From an uncultured Oscillospiraceae bacterium (GTDB lineage: Bacteria; Bacillota_A; Clostridia; Oscillospirales; Oscillospiraceae): DNA of 6,093 nt. Below are positions 1 to 5,511 of the stretch, piece by piece (position 1 is the first letter of the stretch; each line of letters starts with the position of its first letter). Location of the stretch: positions 1 through 6,093 of the forward strand of contig CALWWO010000013.1 in the NCBI GenBank assembly GCA_944385265.1. The letters are read 5' to 3'. The position numbers were made by a program, and so were the translations under genes. Under the pieces are notes generated by a model that ran no database searches, was not told the origin of the DNA, and worked only from the letters and a program-made list of their open reading frames with translations.

Positions 1-34
1 GCATTTCGCAATGGCAGAATGCATGTATAAATAG
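1..34 (+). other. Possible 3' tail of an upstream rightward gene
   Basis: Two plus-strand frames are open from the window edge and close just before the hairpin at 39-72: one stops with TAA at 28-30 (last residues AFRNGRMHV) and the other with TAG at 32-34 (last residues HFAMAECMYK). A gene ending a few bases before a strong terminator is the usual arrangement, so one of these is probably the end of a real coding region. Ten residues are too few to choose a frame or a family. This is inferred from position only. Confidence 0.3.
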
Positions 35-38
35 GCTA

Positions 39-76
39 AAAACGGCGGAGCCTAAAAAGGCTCCGCCGTTTTAGTA
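39..76. terminator. Strong hairpin terminator, probably bidirectional
   Basis: A perfect 14-bp inverted repeat: the left arm at 39-52 (AAAACGGCGGAGCC) pairs with 59-72, with a 6-base loop TAAAAA. The GC-rich core is flanked by A on the left and T on the right, so either strand would give a hairpin followed by a short U tract. It lies between a presumed rightward gene ending before 35 and the leftward pyrophosphatase ending at 236. It can end both, although for the pyrophosphatase it is about 160 bases downstream of the stop codon. Confidence 0.85.
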
Positions 77-235
77 TCATAATTTTCATGGCGTTTTTTT
101 GTAAGCGCCATAACTTTTGCCGCATACGATGCGACCGCTATTTTTCGGCGACCGTTTATGTTGACTTAAAAATAAATGCGACTTGGTTTTCCTGGAATCG
201 CGTATTATATGATTTTGCGCCGACCCGTTAATCTG
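77..235. other. Intergenic stretch without a supported gene
   Basis: I find no gene here. Small structures are visible: ATGGCG at 88-93 matches CGCCAT at 106-111 around a T-rich 12-base loop, CGCAT at 121-125 matches ATGCG at 129-133, and GCGACCG occurs twice (131-137 and 148-154). None looks like a convincing terminator or regulatory RNA. This is the 3' flank of the leftward pyrophosphatase. Confidence 0.4.
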
Positions 236-773
236 TTATCTGCAAAATTTTTCGACATATGAATCGAGCGCGCTTTGGATTATTTCTTTCGCTGCCGCTG
301 CTCCCTGGACCTCATCTGTTACTTTCGTTTCTTTTCCCTCAAGCGTCTTATAGACGCTGAAGAAATGACTGATTTCTGCCAATATATGCGGCGCAAGCTC
401 GTCCAGTTCGTGATAAATGTTATAATTCGGATCGTTAAAGGGGACGGCGATGATCTTATCGTCAAGCCTGCCGTTATCGGTCATCGTCATTACCCCTATA
501 GGGTAGCATCGGACAAGACTCATCGTGCGTATCTTTTCACTGGCGATGACGAGGACGTCAAGCGGATCGCCGTCATCGGCATACGTACGCGGAATAAAGC
601 CGTAATTTGCAGGATAATGTGTGGACGTATACAAGATTCTGTCAAGAATGATCGCGCCTGTTTCTTTATCGAGCTCATATTTGTTTTTTTGAACCTTTTT
701 CGATCTCGATCACAGCGATAAAATCGTCCGGCGTTATTCGAGACGGTCTTATGTTGTGCCACAGGTTGTGCAT
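236..773 (-). pseudogene. ppa: Inorganic pyrophosphatase, family I, with a one-base frameshift
   Basis: Soluble cytosolic pyrophosphatase that hydrolyses PPi to two phosphates and so pulls biosynthetic reactions forward. With one base removed from the homopolymer at 684-690, the product is 178 residues, close to the usual ~175. Start: ATG at 771-773, preceded on the minus strand by GAAGGAG (784-790) about 10 bases upstream. The signature DGDPLDV is at residues 67-73. Other expected active-site residues by alignment to the E. coli enzyme (offset +2) are E22/E23 area, K31, E33, R45, Y57, D67, D69, D72, D99, D104, K106, Y143 and K144. The seven-A run (minus strand) falls at residues 28-30. Read as given, translation stops at a TGA at 675-677 after 32 residues, before all the catalytic residues except the first. 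The downstream frame is open from there, and a TTG at 632-634 could only start a 132-residue fragment lacking K31, E33 and R45. The family call is very secure. Whether the gene is truly broken or the extra base is a sequencing or assembly error is not known; the intact remainder favours an error. Confidence 0.93.
684..690 (-). other. ppa: Homopolymer frameshift site inside ppa
   Basis: Seven T on the plus strand (seven A in the gene). The expected reading Gly-Ser-Lys-Asn-Lys-Tyr-Glu needs six A. With seven, the upstream frame (ending EIEKGSKKQI) reaches TGA, while the downstream frame resumes NKYELDKETG. Joining the frames needs a +1 ribosomal shift, or loss of one A during transcription or sequencing. 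A -1 slip, which A7 would favour at the ribosome, gives the third, wrong frame. Confidence 0.9.
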
Positions 774-903
774 AAAAAGTTTGCTCCTTCAGATTTGAAA
801 TTACGTGCGCTGTTTTCAGCACAGCGCTGCAAGCAAATATTATTGAAATATGGCTCTGCCGGCAGTATAATACAATGGTCTATAGCTGATTTGCTTTTTT
901 ACT
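774..903 (-). other. Spacer between the small membrane gene and ppa, with two inverted repeats
   Basis: These 130 bases lie between the stop of the 77-residue gene and the ppa start. They contain the perfect palindrome CTGCCGGCAG (856-865) and a 7-bp hairpin (GCGCTGT at 807-813 with ACAGCGC at 821-827, 7-base loop). Neither is followed by a T tract on the minus strand, so I do not call a terminator. TATACT/TATTAT-like -10 sequences are present on the minus strand (864-872), but no matching -35 box. ppa may be co-transcribed with the upstream gene or have a weak promoter here. Confidence 0.35.
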
Positions 904-1137
904 TTACATATCGATATCGGCGAAATCCTGATATTCATCGCCGCGCTCGTACCCGTCGGCACGAGAGGAACGGCAGGAGAGATTGGCGACCAGATCGGCA
1001 AAAAATGTCTTTACTTTTGAAAAGAAATCATATATTTTTTCAAAATAGACAAATATCAAAGCCGCGGCGGCTATAAGGACAACGAGAATGCCGATAATTG
1101 TAAATATACAGTTGCGGTTGGACTTGCAGTTTTTCAT
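904..1137 (-). CDS. Small single-span membrane protein, function unknown
   Basis: 77 residues; I do not recognise a family. Residues 1-10 are short, basic and cysteine-containing (KNCKSNRNC). Residues 11-32 form a strongly hydrophobic segment (IFTIIGILVVLIAAAALIFV and on), best read as one transmembrane helix. Residues 33-53 (YFEKIYDFFSKVKTFF...) look amphipathic and membrane-hugging. The tail from about 54 is polar, then acidic (GDEYQDFADIDM). There is no signal peptidase site or lipobox. The evidence that it is real is a near-ideal AAGGAGG about 8 bases before the ATG, plus a plausible promoter upstream. It is divergent from yloU and reads toward ppa. A single-pass anchor or small regulatory membrane peptide is possible; no function can be assigned. 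Confidence 0.72.
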   Translation of the reverse strand: MKNCKSNRNCIFTIIGILVVLIAAAALIFVYFEKIYDFFSKVKTFFADLVANLSCRSSRADGYERGDEYQDFADIDM

Positions 1138-1184
1138 AATAAGAGCCTCCTTATATTACCTTTCATAAAATGGCTTGTATTTAC

Positions 1185-1212
1185 ATTTTACATTAAAAAT
1201 GAAAAAAATCAA
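1185..1212 (-). promoter_or_regulatory. Candidate sigma-A promoter for the 77-residue membrane protein
   Basis: On the minus strand, TTGATT (1207-1212) and TAAAAT (1185-1190) are separated by 16 bases. Transcription would start near 1178, giving a ~40-base leader with the AAGGAGG site. The region is AT-rich, so chance matches are likely; spacing and location support it. Confidence 0.5.
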
Positions 1213-1245
1213 TGGGGCAGAGACATATTTATATTTTATTTGCAC

Positions 1246-1274
1246 TTGTAGTTTGATAGATTATGTATTATAAT
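1246..1274 (+). promoter_or_regulatory. Candidate sigma-A promoter for yloU-fakA
   Basis: TTGTAG (1246-1251), 17-base spacer, then a consensus TATAAT (1269-1274). The start would be near 1281, leaving a ~60-base leader before the yloU ATG. It is back to back with the minus-strand promoter at 1185-1212. Confidence 0.62.
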
Positions 1275-1342
1275 ATACAGACTAACTGAGATCCAGCGTG
1301 TTATACATTGAAAACCGATGCTTAAAGAACGGAGCTGATTGG

Positions 1343-1696
1343 ATGATAAAATTACAGGCTGACAAAGGTTATATATATATCTCCGGAAACGTGTTTGCAA
1401 CATTGGTCGGCGACGCGGCGACAAACTGTTTCGGCTTAAAGGGAATGGCAAAGCGGTCTGTAAACGACGGGCTTGTGCACCTTTTGAAAAGAGAAGCTAT
1501 GAGCAAGGGCGTCTATATTTCGTATGACGCTGATGCTGCAGTTTCCATAGAACTCCATATAATCGTCGACAAGGGAGTAAATATACCGGCTTTGTGCCAC
1601 AGCATAATAAGCGAGGTTGGATACAAAGTAAAAAACGTAACCGGCGCGGATGTGAATAAGGTCAATGTTTTTATTGACTCTATCGCGGCGGACTAA
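1343..1696 (+). CDS. yloU: Asp23/Gls24 family (YloU-like) protein
   Basis: 117-residue cytosolic protein of the Asp23/Gls24 (DUF322) family, matching B. subtilis YloU in length (~120). Family features: an N-terminal strand pair (GYIYISGNVFATLVGDAA), the glycine-rich GLKGMA segment near residue 32, a central SIELHIIVDKGVNIP strand-turn around residues 68-83, and a C-terminal helix-strand ending VNKVNVFIDSIA. Related proteins in other Firmicutes are linked to envelope or alkaline stress; YloU's own biochemical role is unclear. Start: ATG at 1343 has GGAG (1331-1334) 8 bases upstream. A GTG at 1298 in the same frame would add 15 residues that do not resemble the family and lacks a ribosome site. 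Its position 46 bases before fakA is the conserved Firmicutes arrangement, and the two are probably one transcript. Confidence 0.92.
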   Translation: MIKLQADKGYIYISGNVFATLVGDAATNCFGLKGMAKRSVNDGLVHLLKREAMSKGVYISYDADAAVSIELHIIVDKGVNIPALCHSIISEVGYKVKNVTGADVNKVNVFIDSIAAD

Positions 1697-1742
1697 GTGC
1701 TGCAAATGTGTGCAAAAAGCTAATTAGACGGAGGAAACCGAG

Positions 1743-3386
1743 TTGATACAAATAATTGACGGCGAAACATTTAAGAATATGATAATAAATGCTGCCGCAT
1801 TGATAGAGATGCATAAGCAGCAGATAAATGAACTTAACGTATTTCCGGTTCCTGATGGCGACACGGGAACGAATATGAGCCTTACTATCAACTCAGCGGT
1901 CGCTGAATTGAAAAAGAAAAATCCCAACACTACGGGCGACGTTGCGGTAATTACGGCAAATGCGCTTTTAAGAGGCGCGCGCGGAAATTCCGGTGTTATT
2001 CTCTCTCTGCTTTTCAGGGGTATTGCAAAGGTCTTAAAGCACCGTGATACTGCGGATACCGTGCTTTTGGCGTCTGCGCTCGAGGAGGGCGTCGTTGCGG
2101 CTTATAAAGCTGTAATGAAGCCGACTGAGGGGACTATCCTGACTGTTGCAAGGCTTGCGGCGAAGGAAGCGACAGAGATATGTGAAAGCACTACGGATGT
2201 GGAAGAATTTTTTGACGTAGTCATAGAAAAAGCGCGCGAAACGCTTGCCCAGACGATAGATTTAAACCCTGTTCTGCAAAAGGCGGGAGTAGTGGATGCA
2301 GGCGGTATGGGCTTTATATGCATACTTAAAGGTATGCGTAAGGCGCTGTGCGGAGAAATGGTGGAGCTTGAAGAGAGCGCATCAGGTTCTGAAAATGAAA
2401 ATGTTTTTGCCGAGTTTGAAACTGAAGATATAAAATACGCATATTGCACAGAGTTTATCGTAAACCGTGAAAATTACAAATCGCCGGAGGTACTGCGGGA
2501 CTATCTAAACGGCATCGGCGACAGTCTCGTCTTTGTGGAGGACGACGATATCATAAAGGTGCATGTGCACACGAACGAGCCGGGAAACGTCATAACCCAG
2601 GCGCTTATGTACGGCTCGCTTGTGACCACAAAAATCGAGAATATGCGTCAGCAGCACACAAATATGGTGGCGCAGGGCAATGCCGGGGATGAGGAGAAGG
2701 AGGACGATATGTTGTCAGCCGCGGCGGAAAAGAAGTACGGCGTCGTCGCCGTATGTGCCGGCGCGGGACTTCAGGAGCTGTTTACAGAGCTTGGAGCCGA
2801 TCAGATCATTACCGGCGGACAGACGATGAATCCGTCGACCGAGGATATACTCAAGGCTATAGAAAAGACCCCGGCTGAGATCGTTTATGTATTGCCGAAC
2901 AATAAGAATATAATCATGGCTGCACAGCAGTGCGCCCCTATTTCCAGCAAAAAGGTCATTATCGTGCAGACGAAAACGATCCCGCAGGGAATAACGGCTC
3001 TCCTTAATATGGATACGTCTCTTGAAGAGGACGAATTGACTGCCGAGATGGAAAAATCGCTGACAAGCGTCCGCACGGCTCTCGTAACATATGCGGCACG
3101 CGATTCTGAATTTGACGGAATGAAGATAAAGGCGAATGAATATCTTGCGCTGCTTGAAGGCACGCTCGTGTGCAGTAACAGCGATTTTGACACGATACTA
3201 AAAGGCATCGCCGGCTCGGTGACACAGTACGAGCCTGAGATGATTACCGTTTATTACGGAGAGAGCGTATCTGAAGAAAACGCTGAGAAAGCGGCGCAAA
3301 AGCTTGGAGAGCTGCTGCCTGAAGCGGAAATCAACGTCGTAAACGGCGGGCAGCCCGTATATTACTATATGATTTCAGTCGAATGA
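1743..3386 (+). CDS. fakA: Fatty acid kinase catalytic subunit FakA (DAK2/DhaL domain, YloV family)
   Basis: 547 residues, full length for FakA/YloV. In the known system FakA uses ATP to phosphorylate a fatty acid bound to a FakB (DegV-family) carrier, giving acyl-phosphate for phospholipid synthesis. The N-terminal DhaL kinase domain (about 1-200) carries the Mg-ATP motif PVPDGDTGTNM (35-45, aspartates 38 and 40), the glycine-rich RGARGNSGVILS (77-88) and VVDAGGMGF (183-191). The middle domain (about 225-310) has YCTEF (C235) and KVHVHTNEPG (H274, H276), matching the Cys/His zinc ligands described for staphylococcal FakA. An acidic linker near 314-323 leads to a C-terminal DegV-like domain (about 330-547) with GAGLQELFTELGAD and YVLPNNKNI. 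Start: TTG at 1743, chosen because GGAGG (1730-1734) is 8 bases upstream and the next residues (IQIIDGETF) match the family N-terminus. No fakB lies in the window, and recG, a common next gene in Bacillus, is absent: a terminator follows directly. Confidence 0.96.
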   Translation: MIQIIDGETFKNMIINAAALIEMHKQQINELNVFPVPDGDTGTNMSLTINSAVAELKKKNPNTTGDVAVITANALLRGARGNSGVILSLLFRGIAKVLKHRDTADTVLLASALEEGVVAAYKAVMKPTEGTILTVARLAAKEATEICESTTDVEEFFDVVIEKARETLAQTIDLNPVLQKAGVVDAGGMGFICILKGMRKALCGEMVELEESASGSENENVFAEFETEDIKYAYCTEFIVNRENYKSPEVLRDYLNGIGDSLVFVEDDDIIKVHVHTNEPGNVITQALMYGSLVTTKIENMRQQHTNMVAQGNAGDEEKEDDMLSAAAEKKYGVVAVCAGAGLQELFTELGADQIITGGQTMNPSTEDILKAIEKTPAEIVYVLPNNKNIIMAAQQCAPISSKKVIIVQTKTIPQGITALLNMDTSLEEDELTAEMEKSLTSVRTALVTYAARDSEFDGMKIKANEYLALLEGTLVCSNSDFDTILKGIAGSVTQYEPEMITVYYGESVSEENAEKAAQKLGELLPEAEINVVNGGQPVYYYMISVE

Positions 3387-3396
3387 CCCGATGATA

Positions 3397-3432
3397 AAAA
3401 GCATCCCATACGATTTCGTATGGGATGCTTTT
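3397..3432. terminator. Bidirectional hairpin terminator between fakA and the small cysteine gene
   Basis: A perfect 17-bp inverted repeat: AAAAGCATCCCATACGA (3397-3413) pairs with 3416-3432, around a two-base TT centre (a 4-base loop is more realistic). Each arm ends in A4/T4, so both strands produce a U-ended hairpin. It starts 10 bases after the fakA stop and touches the stop codon of the leftward gene (3433-3435), so it can end both convergent transcripts. Confidence 0.92.
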
Positions 3433-3609
3433 CTATTGCTTTTTTGCGACGCTGTATTCGTCCCCGCCTCTGAAATACGGGCACATTTTCGATCTTCTCG
3501 ACTGTATGCGGTATACTTCGTCCTCGTCAAAATCCTGTATGCATATATAGTCGTCAAGCTCCTCGTTATAATCGTAATACCAGCAGTTTTCGCAGTTTGC
3601 CGCGATCAT
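3433..3609 (-). CDS. Small four-cysteine protein, DUF6472-like
   Basis: 58 residues, running leftward from ATG at 3607-3609 to TAG at 3433-3435. The sequence begins MIAANCENCWYYDYNEELDD, giving a CxxC pair (C6, C9). C23 follows in a YICIQDFDEDE segment and C43 in KMCPYFRGGDEYSVAKKQ. Four cysteines with this acidic spacing and the CPYFR..DEY ending match what I recall as DUF6472, a small family common in Clostridia. Zinc or iron-sulphur binding is a reasonable inference from the four cysteines but is not demonstrated, and no function is known to me. A GGAAGTGAG ribosome site precedes the ATG and a good promoter lies 30-60 bases upstream. It faces fakA, sharing its terminator, and is divergent from the esterase. 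Confidence 0.85.
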   Translation of the reverse strand: MIAANCENCWYYDYNEELDDYICIQDFDEDEVYRIQSRRSKMCPYFRGGDEYSVAKKQ

Positions 3610-3640
3610 TGTCTCACTTCCATTTAAAAATTCTATTTAC

Positions 3641-3669
3641 AGTATACTGCGTATGGATGGCAATTACAA
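3641..3669 (-). promoter_or_regulatory. Candidate sigma-A promoter for the small cysteine gene
   Basis: On the minus strand, TTGTAA (3664-3669), a 17-base spacer and TATACT (3641-3646). Transcription would start near 3634, leaving a leader of about 25 bases. The -10 lies within the 10-bp palindrome CAGTATACTG (3640-3649). Confidence 0.62.
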
Positions 3670-3681
3670 GAGACGCGCGTT

Positions 3682-3709
3682 AAAGCGGTAGGTCTATTGA
3701 AAAGCGGTA
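3682..3709 (+). repeat. 9-bp tandem repeat at the esterase -35 region
   Basis: AAAGCGGTA occurs at 3682-3690 and 3701-3709, with starts 19 bases apart (just under two helical turns). The second copy overlaps the -35 hexamer and the spacer of the esterase promoter. It could be a tandem regulator site or a chance repeat. Confidence 0.4.
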
Positions 3710-3725
3710 AAATAAATGGTATGAT
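3697..3725 (+). promoter_or_regulatory. Candidate sigma-A promoter for the carboxylesterase
   Basis: TTGAAA (3697-3702), 17-base spacer, TATGAT (3720-3725). The start would be near 3732, with a ~60-base leader carrying the ACAGTAT inverted repeat and AAAGGAGG before the ATG. Confidence 0.65.
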
Positions 3726-3790
3726 GGTTGTAAGCGAACAGTATACTTTAAACGAATCATACTGTAAAAATAATCAAAGGAGGGTTTGAC

Positions 3791-5311
3791 ATGTCATTTA
3801 TGGTCACAAAAATCGACAGTGGATTGGTGGAAGGACTGCCAGCCGGCAATCAGGCGATCACAGTATTTAAGGGTATTCCGTACGCCAAGCCGCCGGTAGG
3901 CGAGCTCCGCTGGAGGATGCCGCAGCCGCCGAAGCAGTGGGACGGGGTGAGAGAATGCTATAAATACGGTAAGATACCGCCGCAGGAATGGATGCCTGTG
4001 ACGAATTTTTACCGCAAAGAATTCTGGCCGACTCCGCTTGAGATGAGCGAGGACTGCCTGTACTTAAACGTCTGGACTCCTGCCGATACGCCGGAGGAGA
4101 GGCTGCCCGTCTCAGTCTGGATACATGGCGGCGGGCTTAGGCAGGGCTTTGGTCACAAAATGGAGATAGACGGAGAGGCTTTTGCAAAAAAGGGCATAGT
4201 TTTCGTTAGCATAAACTATCGCCTTAACGCACTCGGTTTTCTTGCCCATCCAGAGCTGTCCGCTGAGGCTGAACGTGAGATCGGCGCAAGAACGTCGGGC
4301 AACTATGGTATTTTCGATCAGATCGCGGCGCTCAAATGGGTGCAGAGGAATATTACGGCGTTCGGCGGGGATCCCGAAAAGGTCACGATATTCGGGCAAT
4401 CCGGCGGCGGGCGCAGCGTGTGCACGCATGCCTGCTCGCCTCTGTCAAAGGGACTTTTCAAAGGCGCGATAATGCAGTCCGGCGGCGGATTTGGCGGTAT
4501 GCTGACGGAAGGCAAATGGGATCTGGAGGACGCCGAGGAGCTTGGCGAAAAATTCTTCGAATATATGGGCGTAAAAAACGCTGAGGAAGCGAGAAAGCTC
4601 CCGGCTATGGAGGTCATGGAGGGGTTTGACCGCATGTTCAAAGAGATGGGCAGAATGGCTGCCTGCACTCCTAACCATGACGGATATCTTTTGCCAAAGA
4701 CGTATAGCGAGATAATGCTTGGCAATATGATAAACGACGCCGATTATATGATCGGGTCGAATGAAGACGATATGAGGCATCCGGTGAATACGGATATGGA
4801 AGCCGTGCGCGCAGCCGCAAAGCAGCAGTACGGGAAATACGCCGATAAATATCTTGAGATCATACACGCCGACGAGCCTGAGAAATATCTCGAGCTTGCG
4901 AAAAATTTCGGACCCGAGGATATGTTCATCCAGGCGCTCGGCTGGGTGCGTATGCTTGATAAAAATGGCAGAAAGCCGGGGTATTTGTACAGATTCGAGC
5001 AGGTACCGCCCGGAGAAGACGGGATGGGCGCGTTCCACTCTGCCGAGCATATGTATCTGCATATGACGTTTTTGCGGAGCTGGCGCGATTACACTGGCGA
5101 GGATTACGAGTTTGCAAAGAGGATCAACGCCTACTGGACAAATTTCATCAAATACGGCGATCCGAACGGCGAGGGACTTGCAAAGTGGGAGCCGTATACG
5201 GAAAATAACCGTAAGATGATGCATTTAAAGGGAGAGTGCCATGAGAGCGACGTCATGGACTCTGAGCGCCTCTGGTTTGCAACGGATTATGCGCTCGGGA
5301 ATCTGAAATAA
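3791..5311 (+). CDS. Type-B carboxylesterase (COesterase family, alpha/beta hydrolase)
   Basis: 506 residues, full length for the family (~490-530), with no signal peptide or membrane segment, so probably cytosolic. It hydrolyses carboxylic esters; the substrate cannot be read from sequence. Family landmarks in order: FKGIPYAKPPVGELRW (26-41); signature 2, EDCLYLNVWTP (87-97); oxyanion loop HGGG (112-115); signature 1, FGGDPEKVTIFGQSGG (191-206), with nucleophile S204; MIGSNEDDM (320-328), where the catalytic acid aligns to D327 instead of the common glutamate; GAFHSAEH (413-420), with catalytic H416; and the usual C-terminal FIKYGDPNGEGLAKWEPY (452-469). The nucleophile elbow is GQSGG rather than the textbook GESAG, a form I recall in other bacterial members. 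Start: ATG at 3791, with AAAGGAGGG 6 bases upstream; an in-frame ATG three codons later is less well placed. It is a single-gene transcript with its own promoter and tandem terminators. Confidence 0.96.
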   Translation: MSFMVTKIDSGLVEGLPAGNQAITVFKGIPYAKPPVGELRWRMPQPPKQWDGVRECYKYGKIPPQEWMPVTNFYRKEFWPTPLEMSEDCLYLNVWTPADTPEERLPVSVWIHGGGLRQGFGHKMEIDGEAFAKKGIVFVSINYRLNALGFLAHPELSAEAEREIGARTSGNYGIFDQIAALKWVQRNITAFGGDPEKVTIFGQSGGGRSVCTHACSPLSKGLFKGAIMQSGGGFGGMLTEGKWDLEDAEELGEKFFEYMGVKNAEEARKLPAMEVMEGFDRMFKEMGRMAACTPNHDGYLLPKTYSEIMLGNMINDADYMIGSNEDDMRHPVNTDMEAVRAAAKQQYGKYADKYLEIIHADEPEKYLELAKNFGPEDMFIQALGWVRMLDKNGRKPGYLYRFEQVPPGEDGMGAFHSAEHMYLHMTFLRSWRDYTGEDYEFAKRINAYWTNFIKYGDPNGEGLAKWEPYTENNRKMMHLKGECHESDVMDSERLWFATDYALGNLK

Positions 5312-5330
5312 TATCAGAATACAAAAAATT

Positions 5331-5359
5331 GCCCGCAAAAACAAAATGTTTTTGCGGGC
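5331..5359 (+). terminator. First of two hairpins after the esterase
   Basis: A perfect 13-bp inverted repeat: GCCCGCAAAAACA (5331-5343) pairs with 5347-5359 around an AAA loop, 19 bases after the esterase stop. No T tract follows on the plus strand (GCGTCAAAACC). On the minus strand it is followed by AATTTTTTG, so it could also stop leftward transcription. Alternatively it protects the 3' end of the esterase mRNA. Confidence 0.65.
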
Positions 5360-5364
5360 GCGTC

Positions 5365-5392
5365 AAAACCGGCTTGTATAAGCCGGTTTTTT
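5365..5392 (+). terminator. Rho-independent terminator of the esterase gene
   Basis: AAAACCGGCTT (5365-5375) pairs with AAGCCGGTTTT (5380-5390) around the loop GTAT, an 11-bp stem ending in six T (5387-5392). This is the canonical form, placed just after the first hairpin and before the yifB promoter. Confidence 0.9.
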
Positions 5393-5460
5393 GCTTGTCT
5401 TGAATGGGCGGAGGAATTTTAACAGTTTTAAGGCGAGATCAGGTCTTGATTAAAATCGGA

Positions 5461-5489
5461 TTGATAGGAGAGGGGAATAATGGTAAAAT
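5461..5489 (+). promoter_or_regulatory. Candidate sigma-A promoter for yifB
   Basis: TTGATA (5461-5466), 17-base spacer, TAAAAT (5484-5489). The start would fall at about 5495-5497, only ~16 bases before the yifB ATG, so the AAAGGA ribosome site would sit at the very 5' end of the mRNA. A very short leader is possible, but it makes this assignment less certain. Confidence 0.5.
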
Positions 5490-5511
5490 AATATAAAGGA
5501 TGTGAAATAAT

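Larger units (their letters stand above)
3639..3765. repeat. Repeated ACAGTATACT palindromes in the divergent promoter region
   Basis: ACAGTATACT occurs exactly twice on the plus strand, at 3639-3648 and 3738-3747. Both contain the 8-bp palindrome AGTATACT; the first extends to CAGTATACTG (3640-3649). A third, inverted half-copy ATACTGT is at 3759-3765, forming a 7-bp inverted repeat with 3738-3744 across a 14-base gap. The first copy covers the -10 of the leftward promoter and the second lies just after the predicted start of the rightward one. This placement suits a repressor acting on both genes, but no regulator gene is in view and the -10-like sequence may inflate the match. Confidence 0.5.

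Noticed and set aside
88..231. A 47-codon plus-strand open frame between the first hairpin and ppa
   Set aside because: No ribosome site precedes the ATG, there is no recognisable motif, and it sits in the 3' flank of a convergent gene.
684..690. Programmed -1 frameshifting at A7 in ppa
   Set aside because: A7 is a possible -1 slippery run, but a -1 shift leads into the wrong frame; the gene needs +1 or loss of one A.
275..721. A 148-codon plus-strand open frame
   Set aside because: It is antisense to the pyrophosphatase, whose reading is confirmed by active-site motifs; the translation is Arg/Phe/Ile-rich shadow sequence.
520..822. A 100-codon minus-strand open frame starting upstream of ppa
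   Set aside because: It is in the third frame relative to both halves of ppa and reads through conserved pyrophosphatase codons out of phase.
1298..1342. GTG start 15 codons upstream of yloU
   Set aside because: The added residues are unlike the family and there is no ribosome site there, while ATG at 1343 has GGAG at ideal spacing.
3738..3765. Riboswitch or attenuator in the esterase leader
   Set aside because: Only one 7-bp AT-rich stem with a 14-base loop is present in a ~60-base leader, with no alternative stem or T tract; an operator is more likely.
4445..5224. A 259-codon open frame on the minus strand opposite the esterase
   Set aside because: It lies wholly antisense to a full-length esterase with all family motifs, shows no recognisable family, and is explained by codon bias of the plus-strand gene leaving few antisense stops.
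5403..5495. A 30-codon open frame (MGGGILTVLRR...) before yifB
   Set aside because: It has no ribosome binding site, starts right after a terminator and runs through the predicted yifB promoter.
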